A stretch of 64,000 nucleotides of DNA from Flabesymbios commensalis (Eukaryota; Annelida; Polychaeta; Terebellida; Flabelligeridae): NCBI GenBank assembly GCA_964017125.1, contig OZ024905.1:32957534-33021533 (forward strand). Reading direction: 5' to 3'. A program made the translations under genes and the position numbers. Of this stretch, positions 12,568-23,577 are shown one piece after another. The notes beneath the pieces were generated by a model. That model saw only the letters and a program-made list of their open reading frames with translations, was not told the origin of the DNA and searched no databases. Position 1 is the stretch's first letter. Every line of letters begins with the position of its first letter.

Positions 12568-14004
12568 GAGGCCACGCCATCCTTTGACTCACGCCACGAA
12601 AATGTGCACATGGTTGTGTCCCTTGGTGGGATTTGACTCGTATCCGTGATTACTAAGAGGCAAATTTCAAGGGAGTGAACTCATACATTGATGGAATTTT
12701 AGTGTGAAGCCTAAAAAATATAATGCACATGTCTAGACAGTCAGACAGACTTAGGTCAATAATATCTATATAAGAATTTAGGAGGAGAAAAAAGCCCTCC
12801 CGTTCTCCACCCCGAAATGCTCAGGGTCTCTGACAACCATCTTGTTTGGTTATAATTGATAGGTTTCCATGTTTAAGGTTTCTGACAACCATTTTCCTTA
12901 GTTAAATTTAACTAACTAAAAATAGCCTATTTATATATATTTTCACATTACCAATATTCACTTATTTGAATAACATTTATTATCAAAACTGAATTAAATT
13001 AGGTCAAAGAATAATGTAAATTCTAATCAGGGGATAAAGAATAAACGTGCAAGGCATCAACAAAATCAATCACATTTTCATAGGGCATTTATAATACGTC
13101 TAGACGCTTTACTGGATAACCCCTATCATTTACCACTTTAAAGAAGATTATATAGTGGCATCACCTATATTTTCGAAATAACGATGACTGTTCAGGTAAA
13201 GATCGTCAATTGTGAGCATTTTCAAACGGAAAACAACGTATTTTATGATATAGGCCTACTGATCAAAGCCGCGGTGATGACATTTATTTCAATAATATTT
13301 CAATTAAATATATATATATATATATTATGAGAATATCAACTGATTTATTTTCTCTTGATAGCCCACATACATATTAACATTACCTGAATATCTCCAAGAA
13401 ATATATAGGACGTCCTTCTAAATTCTTTGGTATCTCTAAAGTCGGATTCACATTAACCGTGGTGAATGATTTTCGCTGATTTCTCAGTCAAATTCTCAAC
13501 CAATTATCATGACATTTTACAAGCACTATTTTCTAGTGATGCTGCGACAACCCTGAACATTCCATTGAAACATATTGTATAGTTTAAAAATTGTCTATTG
13601 AACATGTAGTAAATAAATAAAAAATGTCGCACTCTATAAACGCACTAGCTTCGTCTCGAAATTTTATTACATGTCCAATGGTCTAACGTCTGAAATGCCT
13701 TCTCAAACTTGTTCATCAACAATTGTTTCAGAATTGACTGTTAATGTTCTAATATAGATAGGGATCATACCTTGGACAGTAGCGTGTCGTCTCCATCCGT
13801 ATCTCCTCTTTAAGGTCCAAAGTTGTACCCGGCTCTATTTGAAGTGGCAGATACATTCCGAGAGAACGATATATTTATAATCATAACTTGTGCACAATTA
13901 TTCAAATGAGTATTGCATCATACGTTACTGTATAATCAACATACGCATGTGAAAAAAACCACTCTGTGATAATGTTCTAGCTAATTGGTAAAATTGATAA
14001 AACT
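12568..14004. other. AT-rich sequence, no gene seen
   Basis: There is only a short (TA)n run at about 13309-13326. No coding or repeat structure was recognised. Confidence 0.55.
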
Positions 14005-14070
14005 ACTAGGAGTTCCCGAACTCCGAGGCCCGGCTTTAGTCTGTTCGAGTGCTATAGACAAAAAGTCGGC
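14005..14070 (+). mobile_element. Small fragment of the L2-like LINE
   Basis: The stretch containing CGGCTTTAGTCTGTTCGAGT and GCTATAGACAAAAA matches the 5' part of the LINE at 48650-48715 almost base for base. It then diverges. Confidence 0.75.
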
Positions 14071-14304
14071 TTAATATTTTCTAAACATAACAGTGTAGTG
14101 TTCTTCCTCATGGGCCAGAATCCTAAATGTTCAGGATATAATCAGATATTGTTCATTAGTAAAATCTCTGATATAATTAAGGAAAGAACCAAGGAGACAA
14201 GTTAAAATATATCTCCAACGTGTATTACTTCCACCACCATCGCCGGTGCTGGCCAACTTGCCTACGATGTACCTCGTACAGAGGATGAAGGCCTACCCAC
14301 CAAA

Positions 14305-14525
14305 TTCTGGTTCAATGTTGGGCCAGCGTCGCAGCCCATTGCTGGTTCAATGCCGGTCAATCGTCTACGACGCTGGCCCAACTCTAATCCATCACTGGGC
14401 CTGCTGTATACTTTCTGCAAACACGTGGCATTCACCCAATGCTGTTTCAATGTTGACCAACAGTCTTTGACGATAGCCCGGCATTGAAACAGCTTTGGGT
14501 AATTGTACCGTGTTTTCTGACTGCT
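14305..14525. mobile_element. Two adjacent palindromic MITE copies
   Basis: The first (about 14305-14405) has the core TTCAATGTTGGGCCAGCGTC and a complementary CTACGACGCTGGCCCAAC. The second (about 14408-14525) starts CTGCAAACACGTGG and ends CCGTGTTTTC around CAATGCTGTTTCAATGTTG. They are either tandem or nested insertions of one family. Confidence 0.7.
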
Positions 14526-14548
14526 GCGTGCAGGTGACTATGCGGGTG

Positions 14549-14644
14549 ACGCTTTCTACTCCGGCGCCAGAAACACCAGATAACACAATACATTGCTGAT
14601 GTTCTACTCCGGCGCCAGAAACACCAGATAACACAATACATTGT
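14549..14644. repeat. 48-bp direct repeat, two copies
   Basis: The unit beginning CTACTCCGGCGCCAGAAACA is repeated back to back with a single visible substitution (TTGCTG/TTGTTG). Confidence 0.92.
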
Positions 14645-14690
14645 TGATGTAATGCTGGGCCACTATCTGCGACGCTGGGCCAACATTATT
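14645..14690. mobile_element. MITE fragment
   Basis: Half of a palindromic MITE copy (ATGCTGGGCC, GCGACGCTGGGCCAACATT), cut off by the 50-bp array that follows. Confidence 0.6.
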
Positions 14691-14695
14691 CACGG

Positions 14696-14950
14696 TGGTC
14701 CTTATTAGACGAATTCTTAGATATCCAAGCCCTGCGGTCTCACGATGGTCCTCTTTAGACATATTCTTAGATATCCAAGTCATGCGGTCTCACGATGGTC
14801 CTCTTTAGACATACCGGTTTTCTTAGATATCCAAGCCCTGCAGTCTCACGATGGTCCTCTTTAGACATATTCTTAAATATCCAAGCCCTGCGGTCTCACG
14901 ATGGTCCTCTTTAGACACATTCCTAGATATCCAAGTCATGCGGTCTATCT
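14696..14950. repeat. 50-bp tandem array, about 5 copies
   Basis: The unit starts GGTCCTCTTTAGACATATTC and continues TTAGATATCCAAG, GCGGTCTCACGAT. Copies differ by substitutions and one small insertion (ACCGGTTTTC). Confidence 0.93.
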
Positions 14951-15586
14951 AGTCATATTCCTTGAAGAGTAGACTGCCAGTGATCCCTATCTGGTATTTC
15001 ATCACTCTTTTTCTCCTTCTCTGGGACTTACACTCTTTCTCTTGGCTCCTCAGTTACTCATACCCCCCCCCCCCCATCTTTGCTCCTACAGGCATGTGTC
15101 TCACTTGAACATCATCCCCCTGGACTAAACTCTAAATCAACACCTAAAATGTATTACATCGTCAACTTTTCACTTGTTTTCAATTCGATATGATTGTGTG
15201 AATGTTTACCCACACTTTGAAAACAACGAACTGATGGATAAGAATTAGCTGATTCGTCATGAAGGTTGAACGTTTTATACCAGATGATTGTTGCAATAAA
15301 AAGCGTTTGAATTCTGATAGAAATATATACATTGATATGATTATAGTGGTGTTACCTGCCGTAACAGGACGGGAATCACAGACTGTCATCACATCAGAGC
15401 CGTCATGGCATCTGACAAAGGCGGAGGGGGAGGGGGCTGCTATGGTAGTTATGCTACATGCCTGTCACACCAGAGCAACCGGCTTGTCACCCCAGGCTCT
15501 AATATTTAAGTGTTTAAATAAACCAAACAGCCTACTTCTTCTTTGCCCACCCGCACAGTGTTCATTCTTACAGAAGTGAGGAGCCT
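14951..15586. other. No gene seen; 14-bp poly-C tract
   Basis: A C14 homopolymer lies at 15063-15076. A 106-residue frame at 15259-15579 resembles no known family. Confidence 0.5.
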
Positions 15587-15712
15587 CTGTGACGGATACT
15601 CAGGATAGGAATCGAATTTCAAATCCTGTGTCTGGAGAGCAGTGTCATCCGATTCTTTCACCATCCTCAATAAGTTTTCGGGGCACAGTTTAGCCTGTAT
15701 GTGCACGGGGCG
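15587..15712 (+). mobile_element. 5'-truncated SINE fragment
   Basis: Matches the second tRNA-like module and following region of the SINE (GGAGCCTCTGTGAC, TCGAATTTCAAATCCTGTGT, CAGTTTAGCCTGTATGTGCA). It is diverged and lacks the first module. Confidence 0.85.
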
Positions 15713-16077
15713 GAAAATCCAGTCAATTAATTAATTATTAATAAATTAATTAATCCACTCATTCATTCATTTTGTCATTAGCCGGGACAGGAGACATCGC
15801 CTCAGACGGTCATGCCATTAAAGTCGCACTGTGATCTGCCGAGACACGACCAGCCCCGTTTTTCACAAGGGCCAACATGCCGGAGGGGCACTATCTGCTC
15901 CGTTTTACATCCTTGCAATCCTTGCAACTGTTCTGTCACGTGTTTAAATCTGCTCCGTTTTACATTCTTGCAAAACTTGTCTGTCACGTGTTCAAATCCT
16001 GTGTCTCCATAGGCCACTTAAAACAACATTAAGGTGACCTTTAACTGACTGGTTTACAAACACCTGGCTAGCAAGTA

Positions 16078-16822
16078 ACACACATAGGCCGACCCTGTGT
16101 TGTAAGTAACCCTGAGCACAGATAGCGATTACAAATTGTAGTTTACTGTTTAAAAAAGTAAATGTTTAAATAATTAGAATATGTGCGGGTGGCCAAGCTG
16201 TTTATTGCAATTTATTGCCCGATTTTGTGACTGGGATGCCCTTAATGGTGCATCGCGCCATTTGCCGTTCATATATTTTGCTACTGGTACTTCACTTTTG
16301 CCACGTCAATTTTTTTTTGGACACCCCTGAACTGTATATTGGATATCATATTACATATGACCATAGATTAACCATATATATTATTAGGCTGTCTGTCTCT
16401 ATGTTTTCGTTAATCTATGCACTTTATTCTCAATCAGCTTAATCACACATAGGCCGACCCTGTGTTGTAGGTAACTCTGAGCACAGATAGCGATAACAAA
16501 TTGTAGTTTACTGTTTAAAATAGTAAATGTTTAAATAATTACTATATGTGCGGGTGGCCAAACTGTCGCAATTCGCATTTTTTGCGAATTTATTGCCCGA
16601 TTTTGTGACTGGGATGCCCTTAATGGTGCATCGCGCCACTTGCCGTTCATATATTTTGCTACTGGTACTTCACTTTTGCTACGTCAATATTTTTTGGACA
16701 CCCCTGAACTGTATATTGGATATCATATTAGATATGACCATAGATTAACCATATATGATATTATTAAGCTGTCTGTCTCTATGTTTTCGTTAATCTATGC
16801 ACTTTATTCTCAATCAGCTTAT
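16078..16822. repeat. Internal duplication of about 370 bp in copy 1
   Basis: Two head-to-tail subunits (16078-16442 and 16443-16822) each begin CACACATAGGCCGACCCTGT and end near TTCTCAATCAGCTTA. They are more diverged from each other than the two 1.59-kb copies are, so this duplication is the older event. Confidence 0.93.
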
Positions 16823-17067
16823 GTCATTTTATCTCATCTTGCGTTTAATTTTTATTGTTTTATTGTATGACTGAATGGATTGTATATTGTATAGACTGCA
16901 GATGCATAGCCTACTGTGTAGACTAAACTGGACCGAGGCCATATAGGTCATTATGAATGAGGACATTCCATAATCAAAAACATTGGACAATATTAGGTCT
17001 ATAACATCAAAATGCCAAATGGCGTCCATTTCGAATAAAAAAATATTTTGTGATGATATGTATCAGC

Positions 17068-17133
17068 TAGCCTATTCAATATGCCTTGTTGGTCGCGCAG
17101 CTGCGCGACCAACAAGGCATATTGAACAGGCTA
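17068..17133. repeat. 66-bp near-perfect palindrome
   Basis: The arms are 33 bp each with no spacer, centred on GCGCAGCTGCGC at 17100/17101, with one mismatch. The outer edge reads TAGCCT/AGGCTA. A TA flank is present, compatible with a very short TA-target MITE. Confidence 0.95.
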
Positions 17134-17667
17134 TATATCAGTCTGACACTAGATATAAAGAATCACAGGTGAGCGATGATCCTTATGTGCAGGATTATCG
17201 GACCGGCTACGTATGAGTAAATACATGTACAAGCGCAGCATTTCTCACCATACCAAGTTCGTTCATGCTGGTCTGAGGCTCGTTTCACAAAGAAAGTATC
17301 ATCCTAACTTTCAGTCATTTATCATTAATTAATTAATTAATTAATCCACTCATTCATTCATTTTGTCATTAGCCGGGACAGGAGACATCGCCTCAGACGG
17401 TCATGCCATTAAAGTCGCACTGTGATCTGCCGAGACACGACCAGCCCCGTTTTTCACAAGGGCCAACATACCGAAGGGGCACTATCTGCTCCGTTTTACA
17501 TCCTTGCAATCCTTGCAACTGTTCTGTCACGTGTTTAAATCTGCTCCGTTTTACATTCTTGCAAAACTTGTCTGTCACGTGTTCAAATCCTGTGTCTCCA
17601 TAGGCCACTTAAAACAACATTAAGGTGACCTTTAACTGACTGGTTTACAAACACCTGGCTAGCAAGT

Positions 17668-18411
17668 AACACACATAGGCCGACCCTGTGTTGTAAGTAA
17701 CCCTGAGCACAGATAGCGATTACAAATTGTAGTTTACTGTTTAAAAAAGTAAATGTTTAAATAATTAGAATATGTGCGGGTGGCCAAGCTGTTTATTGCA
17801 ATTTATTGCCCGATTTTGTGACTGGGATGCCCTTAATGGTGCATCGCGCCATTTGCCGTTCATATATTTTGCTACTGGTACTTCACTTTTGCCACGTCAA
17901 TTTTTTTTGGACACCCCTGAACTGTATATTGGATATCATATTACATATGACCATAGATTAACCATATATATTATTAGGCTGTCTGTCTCTATGTTTTCGT
18001 TAATCTATGCACTTTATTCTCAACCAGCTTAATCACACATAGGCCGACCCTGTGTTGTAGGTAACTCTGAGCACAGATAGCGATAACAAATTGTAGTTTA
18101 CTGTTTAAAATAGTAAATGTTTAAATAATTACTATATGTGCGGGTGGCCAAGCTGCCGCAATTCGCATTTTTTGCGAATTTATTGCCCGATTTTGTGACT
18201 GGGATGCCCTTAATGGTGCATCGCGCCACTTGCCGTTCATATATTTTGCTACTGGTACTTCACTTTTGCTACGTCAATATTTTTTGGACACCCCTGAACT
18301 GTATATTGGATATCATATTAGATATGACCATAGATTAACCATATATGATATTATTAAGCTGTCTGTCTCTATGTTTTCGTTAATCTATGCACTTTATTCT
18401 CAATCAGCTTA
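17668..18411. repeat. Internal duplication of about 370 bp in copy 2
   Basis: Subunits 17668-18031 and 18032-18411 correspond to 16078-16442 and 16443-16822, giving four copies of this unit in total. Confidence 0.92.
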
Positions 18412-18657
18412 TGTCATTTTATCTCATCTTGCGTTTAATTTTTATTGTTTTATTGTATGACTGAATGGATTGTATATTGTATAGACTGCAGATGCATAGC
18501 CTACTGTGTAGACTAAACTGGACCGCGGCCATATAGGTCATTATGAATGAGGACATTCCATAATCAAAAACATTGGACAATATTAGGTCTATAACATCAA
18601 AATGCCAAATGGCGTCCATTTCGAATAAAAAAATATTTTGTGATGATATGTATCAGC

Positions 18658-18723
18658 TAGCCTATTCAATATGCCTTGTTGGTCGCGCAGCTGCGCGACC
18701 AACAAGGCATATTGAACAGGCTA
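18658..18723. repeat. 66-bp near-perfect palindrome, second copy
   Basis: Identical in position and structure to 17068-17133, with an offset of 1590 bp. It is duplicated with the larger segment. Confidence 0.95.
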
Positions 18724-18870
18724 TATATCAGTCTGACACTAGATATAAAGAATCACAGGTGAGCGATGATCCTTATGTGCAGGATTATCGGACCGGCTAC
18801 GTATGAGTAGATACATGTACAAGCGCAGCATTTCTCACCATACCAAGTTCGTTCATGCTGGTCTGAGGCT

Positions 18871-18995
18871 CGTTTCACAAAGAAAGTATCATCCTAACTT
18901 TCAGTCATTTATCATTAAAAAAAAAAGATGGTCTTTAACTTTCTTAGTGATAAATTACTAAAAGTTAAGAAAGATAAGATGTTCTTAGTGAAACG
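18871..18995. mobile_element. Snap-back MITE-like element
   Basis: The ends CGTTTCACAAAGAAAG and CTTAGTGAAACG are inverted, and inner blocks (TCCTAACTTT / AAAGTTAAGA) also pair. No clear target duplication. Its left part only is present at 17281-17327. Confidence 0.65.
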
Positions 18996-19210
18996 ATTTT
19001 CTTAGTGATTCTTAACTACCAGGTGGATTCCACAGAGCTACTCTGCGCATTGTTGTTTTCAATGAAGTTTTAGTGGCGAGAATGCTTCATCGGTACGTTT
19101 TATCCCGATGGGATTGATTCAAAAGAAGTGGGCGGAGCCTCTTTTTGACGTCAGGGGGGGGTTTCTCTGACGACAAGTGGTGGAATTTTGTATGTTTTAA
19201 TACATGCACA

Positions 19211-19795
19211 TGTAGGGCAAACCGGGGCTAGTTCGCACAAGGCTTAGTCAGAACAGTTAAGTGCCCATAATTTTGACAGTAAATGTATTTTCGTTCTGTG
19301 CCGCCTCCTAGTGAATGACTGTATCACTAAACTTGGCTCATGTTTGAAGGTTTTTTTTTCAAAACAAATTATAAAAAAAACACTTTTTCCATTCTGGTAG
19401 GTCAAAAGTATTTTTTGGCTGTCGCACAAAATGCTATTTTGCTCAATGCTTGCCATTCAGCCTGACAGTTTCAACTCTAGCTAAAGTGCCCTAAGTGAAG
19501 TTAATAATTTGTTATACATGTTAGGTTGCCTTCTATGATGTTAGTTCTAAATATAGAATTTTTCAAAATACGTCAATGCGGGGTCGGTTCGAAGAAATAA
19601 AATGGAGCTAGTTCGACTGTTTAGATTAACCGCACAAATTATCTGGTAGATCCAACACTATTCAGACAAACCCTAACCCATGTTCAAGCCAACCCCCATA
19701 GTTGAATACTTCTGGACAATAATATCATTTTCATCATAGAAACAATTAAATCATGTTTTCTAAATTTTGTTTGAACTAGCCCCGGTCTCCCCTAC
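19211..19795. mobile_element. Non-autonomous DNA transposon with about 24-bp TIRs
   Basis: The left end TGTAGGGCAAACCGGGGCTA and the right end, read inward, TGTAGGGGAGACCGGGGCTA are inverted copies followed by GTTCG/GTTC. The interior of about 540 bp is AT-rich and non-coding; a further GGAGCTAGTTCG occurs at about 19604. The palindromic ACATGTA at both edges makes the target duplication ambiguous. The superfamily is not assigned. Confidence 0.8.
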
Positions 19796-20632
19796 ATGTA
19801 CCTCTTATCGTACAACACATCTTCCAAATTGTGACTCAAGTCAATACGAAAGTCGAGCAAATGCTGCTAGCATGTAGACACAACACAGCAAATTTTGGCA
19901 CGTCATTGCGACAGCTCCTGACCGAAGTCACACATTGACTCGGCTTCCATAAGGGCTCATTGTGGAAATCTGAACTAGTGCACGTATACGTATATTTTTC
20001 TACAAATTGAAGCTTTGTCTCTATTTAAATATATACATTTTTAAAATCAGTGTTGCCAGGTTGATTTCTGGTATCAAACACATCACATACAGGCCAGTAC
20101 AGGACCGAAATTAAACATACAAATTCAATACGAATACCATAGTCTACAAAACAGTCTGAAACAATAACAAAACGTCAGCGAAAATGACTGATTCCAAACA
20201 GACGCATAGATTAGTTAGTAATCCAGATTCACCTTACTTTTTCAATCCATCTTGTCAATTTGGTCAATCCGGTTTCAGATTTTTGGGCCTGAGACTTCAA
20301 AAGCATCATTGCATGAATTCTCATCCAGGAGCTGGTCGTCTAAGATAAAAAATTCACATTTACTTGAAGTTGGTCACATGGAGAAGACAATCAGACCACC
20401 ATCCAGCCATTGTTTTATTTAGGATTCAGAAAGGCCATGGCGTCGCCTATCATTTGGGGAACCATCCCACTAAGAATCCTAAAAATAATATTATCTTAGA
20501 AAAGTGGGAATGGAAATGAGATAAAGTAAAGATAATCTCAATTTTTGTGATTTCTAGTTGGATAAGCCCCTAATCATGTAGGCTATACCAAATACCCACA
20601 CTGACACAACGACGAGGATTTCTCCTACCCCT
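19796..20632. other. No gene seen
   Basis: AT-rich sequence without recognisable coding or repeat content. Confidence 0.5.
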
Positions 20633-20738
20633 GGCCCGTATTCTCGTACAAGTTACGATATATCGTAGGCTTCTGATTGGCCATCTCGACCAATCAGAAG
20701 CCTACGATATATCGTAACTTGTACGAGAATACGGGCCC
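20633..20738. mobile_element. 106-bp snap-back palindrome (MITE)
   Basis: The arms from GGCCCGTATTCTCGTACAAG inward to CTTCTGATTGG are repeated inverted around a 9-bp loop (CCATCTCGA). The arms of about 48 bp are identical apart from the tip. It is probably a recent foldback element. No target duplication could be defined. Confidence 0.9.
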
Positions 20739-23330
20739 AGACTATTTTGAATTCAAGATTATCAACAGATCCTAGAATGTGAAAATATTTCATACCAGAC
20801 AGGTACCGGGATGTGCCACATATACTCAGTGCAGCATCCGGGTAGGTCTACTACCAGTCTGGCCGTCTGGTTCAAATAGTATCTGATACTGAACGGAGCA
20901 CATTTGAATTGTCCCACACCGTAACATATAGTACAATTTTCTTACATGAGGAAATTATCCTAATAGGCCTACAAATAAAACACTTTAAATCATATGTGCT
21001 AGTTAGTGTTAGTTGATTATGTATGTCGATCTATATTTAAATACAGTGACCTGCGTTTAATTGTAAGACTTTGGATCTAGTTTGATGCTAAACATGTAAT
21101 GTAAATATTCCAGAAAAAAATTGTGAATGCATTTGTAAACTAAGTTAACTTGGTGGCATTTAACAATATCAGAGAACGGAATCCATTTTAAATAAAACAG
21201 TACCTGGTGTGAAACAGACGGCATCTAAAATTAATCATGCAGCCATTTTTTGAAGTTTTACAATAATATTAAATTTTCTTTTGAGCAATGACCCCATATA
21301 CTGCAACTATACTCCAAGTATTATGGAAAAGTTATAAAATGAAATCCGAGTATCTTTAGGTAGAAAATGCCCCATACGCTTCAGGAGGAGTAACTTATAT
21401 AATTATATAACTTATATCATTTTTTACATGAGATACCTGAACATCCCACGCCAACATATGTATGTGAAAGCCATATATATATATAAATATAATTATATAG
21501 ACGGTTACATGATCAAAACTAGACAGGCGCCAGTGCAATCAATACTCCGGGGTATACATAGAGGTCTACAGCGGTCGGTAGTGGCTGGTAGGGATAATAT
21601 AAAAAATGGAGACATCGTCTGAACATGAATAGTAGACACAAAGGAGTTTGTTAACTCCCTTCATTTCTTTCTATATCCCGCTTGTGTGTCTGGGTGCTGG
21701 CATAGATGACCAAGTGACGTTACTCAGTATTCACAATAACTCTCCGTGTAATGTCATACATGTAGATGTCTCAGTCTAGACAATTAATTCTGGCCGCAGA
21801 GGGGAGTGTCGTGTTCCTTCACCAAAGTCTGTGTCATATTACTATTATTGGCTCACCAGGTAAACGTATTATATTAAAAAGTGACCAAAAACAAGACATG
21901 GCAAGTAACGAAAATAGCATGATCAGAATATAGTGAACAAATAAAAGTAGATAAATCGTGCTTGTTAGTCATTGTTTCTAAGAGGCTACTTCATTTTGCT
22001 GTTGTTTTCGCGACATATTTTAAGCCCCAAGGCTTACAATACCCAACCGTTATGCTCAGTATTATGGCCTAGTCAGGAATAAATCGCGCACGGCCCACGC
22101 ACACATAGTGGATAGTGTGCGGCATTTCCGTTAATACTGTTCGTCGCGCTCGATCGACCAACCCTGCAGTACAAAGTAGGACAAATTTAGCCAAACAAGA
22201 GATAAGAATGTGGGATATTACGTCCTTTTATCTGAAAAGCATGCTAAAATTTCACTGTAACCATTCTTGTGCGTTTGCCGCTAGAGGACGAAAACCAGAA
22301 TGACCGCCAATAACAAAAAATATGCCATACTGATGACTGATCGAGCAATAGTGAATGCTGACATTGCGAGTAAATTACAATCAGCTCGTGACCAAAACCA
22401 CATGCGAGAATGTTCTGCAATTTGAATTATATAATTGTTATCTCCACAACTGTTTGCGAGTCATTGGCGACAGGTCAGGGATAAAATAGTCGACATTGTT
22501 TTTTTTTGTTGGCGTTAAACAAAAGTCTCACACCAGTCGAAGATTAAGAGCAGTCTGATTCTAATCAGCGATTATTTGGGATGAGTCGCACTTTAGCTTC
22601 TTCTTTACTAGGTCTATATATATAGGTTCAGCGAGTCACGTCTCCAATCACTCGGCGACAGCTAGTAGCCCATCGCAGTACTGTCGCCGACTTTTATTAG
22701 AAAGGTTGCAATAACAATTTCGGAGTCTGTCGCAGTGCGGTGGCAGTCCAATTGCAGACAAGCTAGCCACGGTTTAATCGCAAGGAGCTTCAGGGGCGAA
22801 GCTGGCTGTGTTTTTATAGCAAGGGAGAAACACAGACAAGTGTGTCTGAAAGTCATCGCTAAGTCACAAGCCCAGTGTGCCCATAGCATTATTAGATGTA
22901 GTTACTGTGAAAAAATGAATAAGACTCCCGTAAATAACACATGAGAAAAACGTGTTTTTTTAAATTCACACAAAATCGGAAGAATGTACAGTTGACCACA
23001 TATATTCAGGAACACAACCTAGGTCGACGGTTGTTGGGTTAAAGGTCAAGGCGGATTTAAAAGAGACCGATTGAGTACTTAGTAATTCAACGATATTTTT
23101 GTCACAATTGTTATCTGACATATATCTCTGATATCTTAGTAATGCACAATGCATATTTTGATTTATTTGATATTAAAATCATTTTTAAATGACTTCCTGT
23201 GAAGGATGAGTAATAATAATAGTTTATTAGCATTAGACATTACAGTCTGTGAGCATACAATACAAAAATAATAATAATAAAAACACTGTTATATGTGCAA
23301 ACGAAGTACCCGTCCAGAAGACGACAGGTA
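20739..23330. other. No gene seen; small hairpin at 22652-22690
   Basis: AT-rich. TCGGCGACAG and CTGTCGCCGA form a 10-bp stem at 22652-22690. Short frames at 21428, 22115 and 22662-22944 are not protein-like. Confidence 0.5.
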
Positions 23331-23577
23331 TTAACCTTTTAAACGCCAAATTATTTAATTTGAATTTTCACCCACTTGAAGTTGTGTCATCGCTGACGCG
23401 ATCCACAACTTCAAGTGAGTGAAAATTACGCAGATTTGACAAAATGGAGGTCAACTCTTTTCAAATCTTGCTGGTTGATGTCACATTTTATCTTTAACAT
23501 ATTTAAAACGTGGTACTTAATGTGCTAATAAAAAATGAAAACCCGAATCAATGCGGCACCGGCGGTTAAAGGGTTAA
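23331..23577. mobile_element. piggyBac-like MITE (TTAA flanks)
   Basis: TTAA occurs at both edges, followed by inverted ends CCTTTTAAACGCC (left) and GGCGGTTAAAGGG (right). A TTAA target duplication next to a CCC/CCT-type terminus is the hallmark of piggyBac elements. Internally TTTTCACCCACTTGAAGTTG and its complement form a stem of about 22 bp around a 17-base loop (23368-23425). It has no coding capacity. Confidence 0.8.

Larger units (their letters stand above)
15737..17327. repeat. 1.59-kb tandem duplication, copy 1
   Basis: Almost identical to 17328-18917 at an offset of 1590-1591 bp, with only scattered substitutions and one base of length difference in a T-run. The segment begins in a TTAATTAATT-rich stretch and ends at ATCATTA, 57 bp into a snap-back element that is complete only in copy 2. 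It contains an internal 370-bp duplication and a 66-bp palindrome. The short reading frames inside are not protein-like. Confidence 0.97.
17328..18917. repeat. 1.59-kb tandem duplication, copy 2
   Basis: Second copy of 15737-17327. At its right edge the sequence runs on into the complete snap-back element (18871-18995), which in copy 1 is cut at the junction. This copy therefore keeps the original right flank. Confidence 0.97.

Noticed and set aside
15812-18806. Repeated short frames in the 1.59-kb duplication
   Set aside because: They occur in overlapping frames on both strands, have AT-driven composition and no family resemblance. Their apparent conservation is due to recent DNA duplication.
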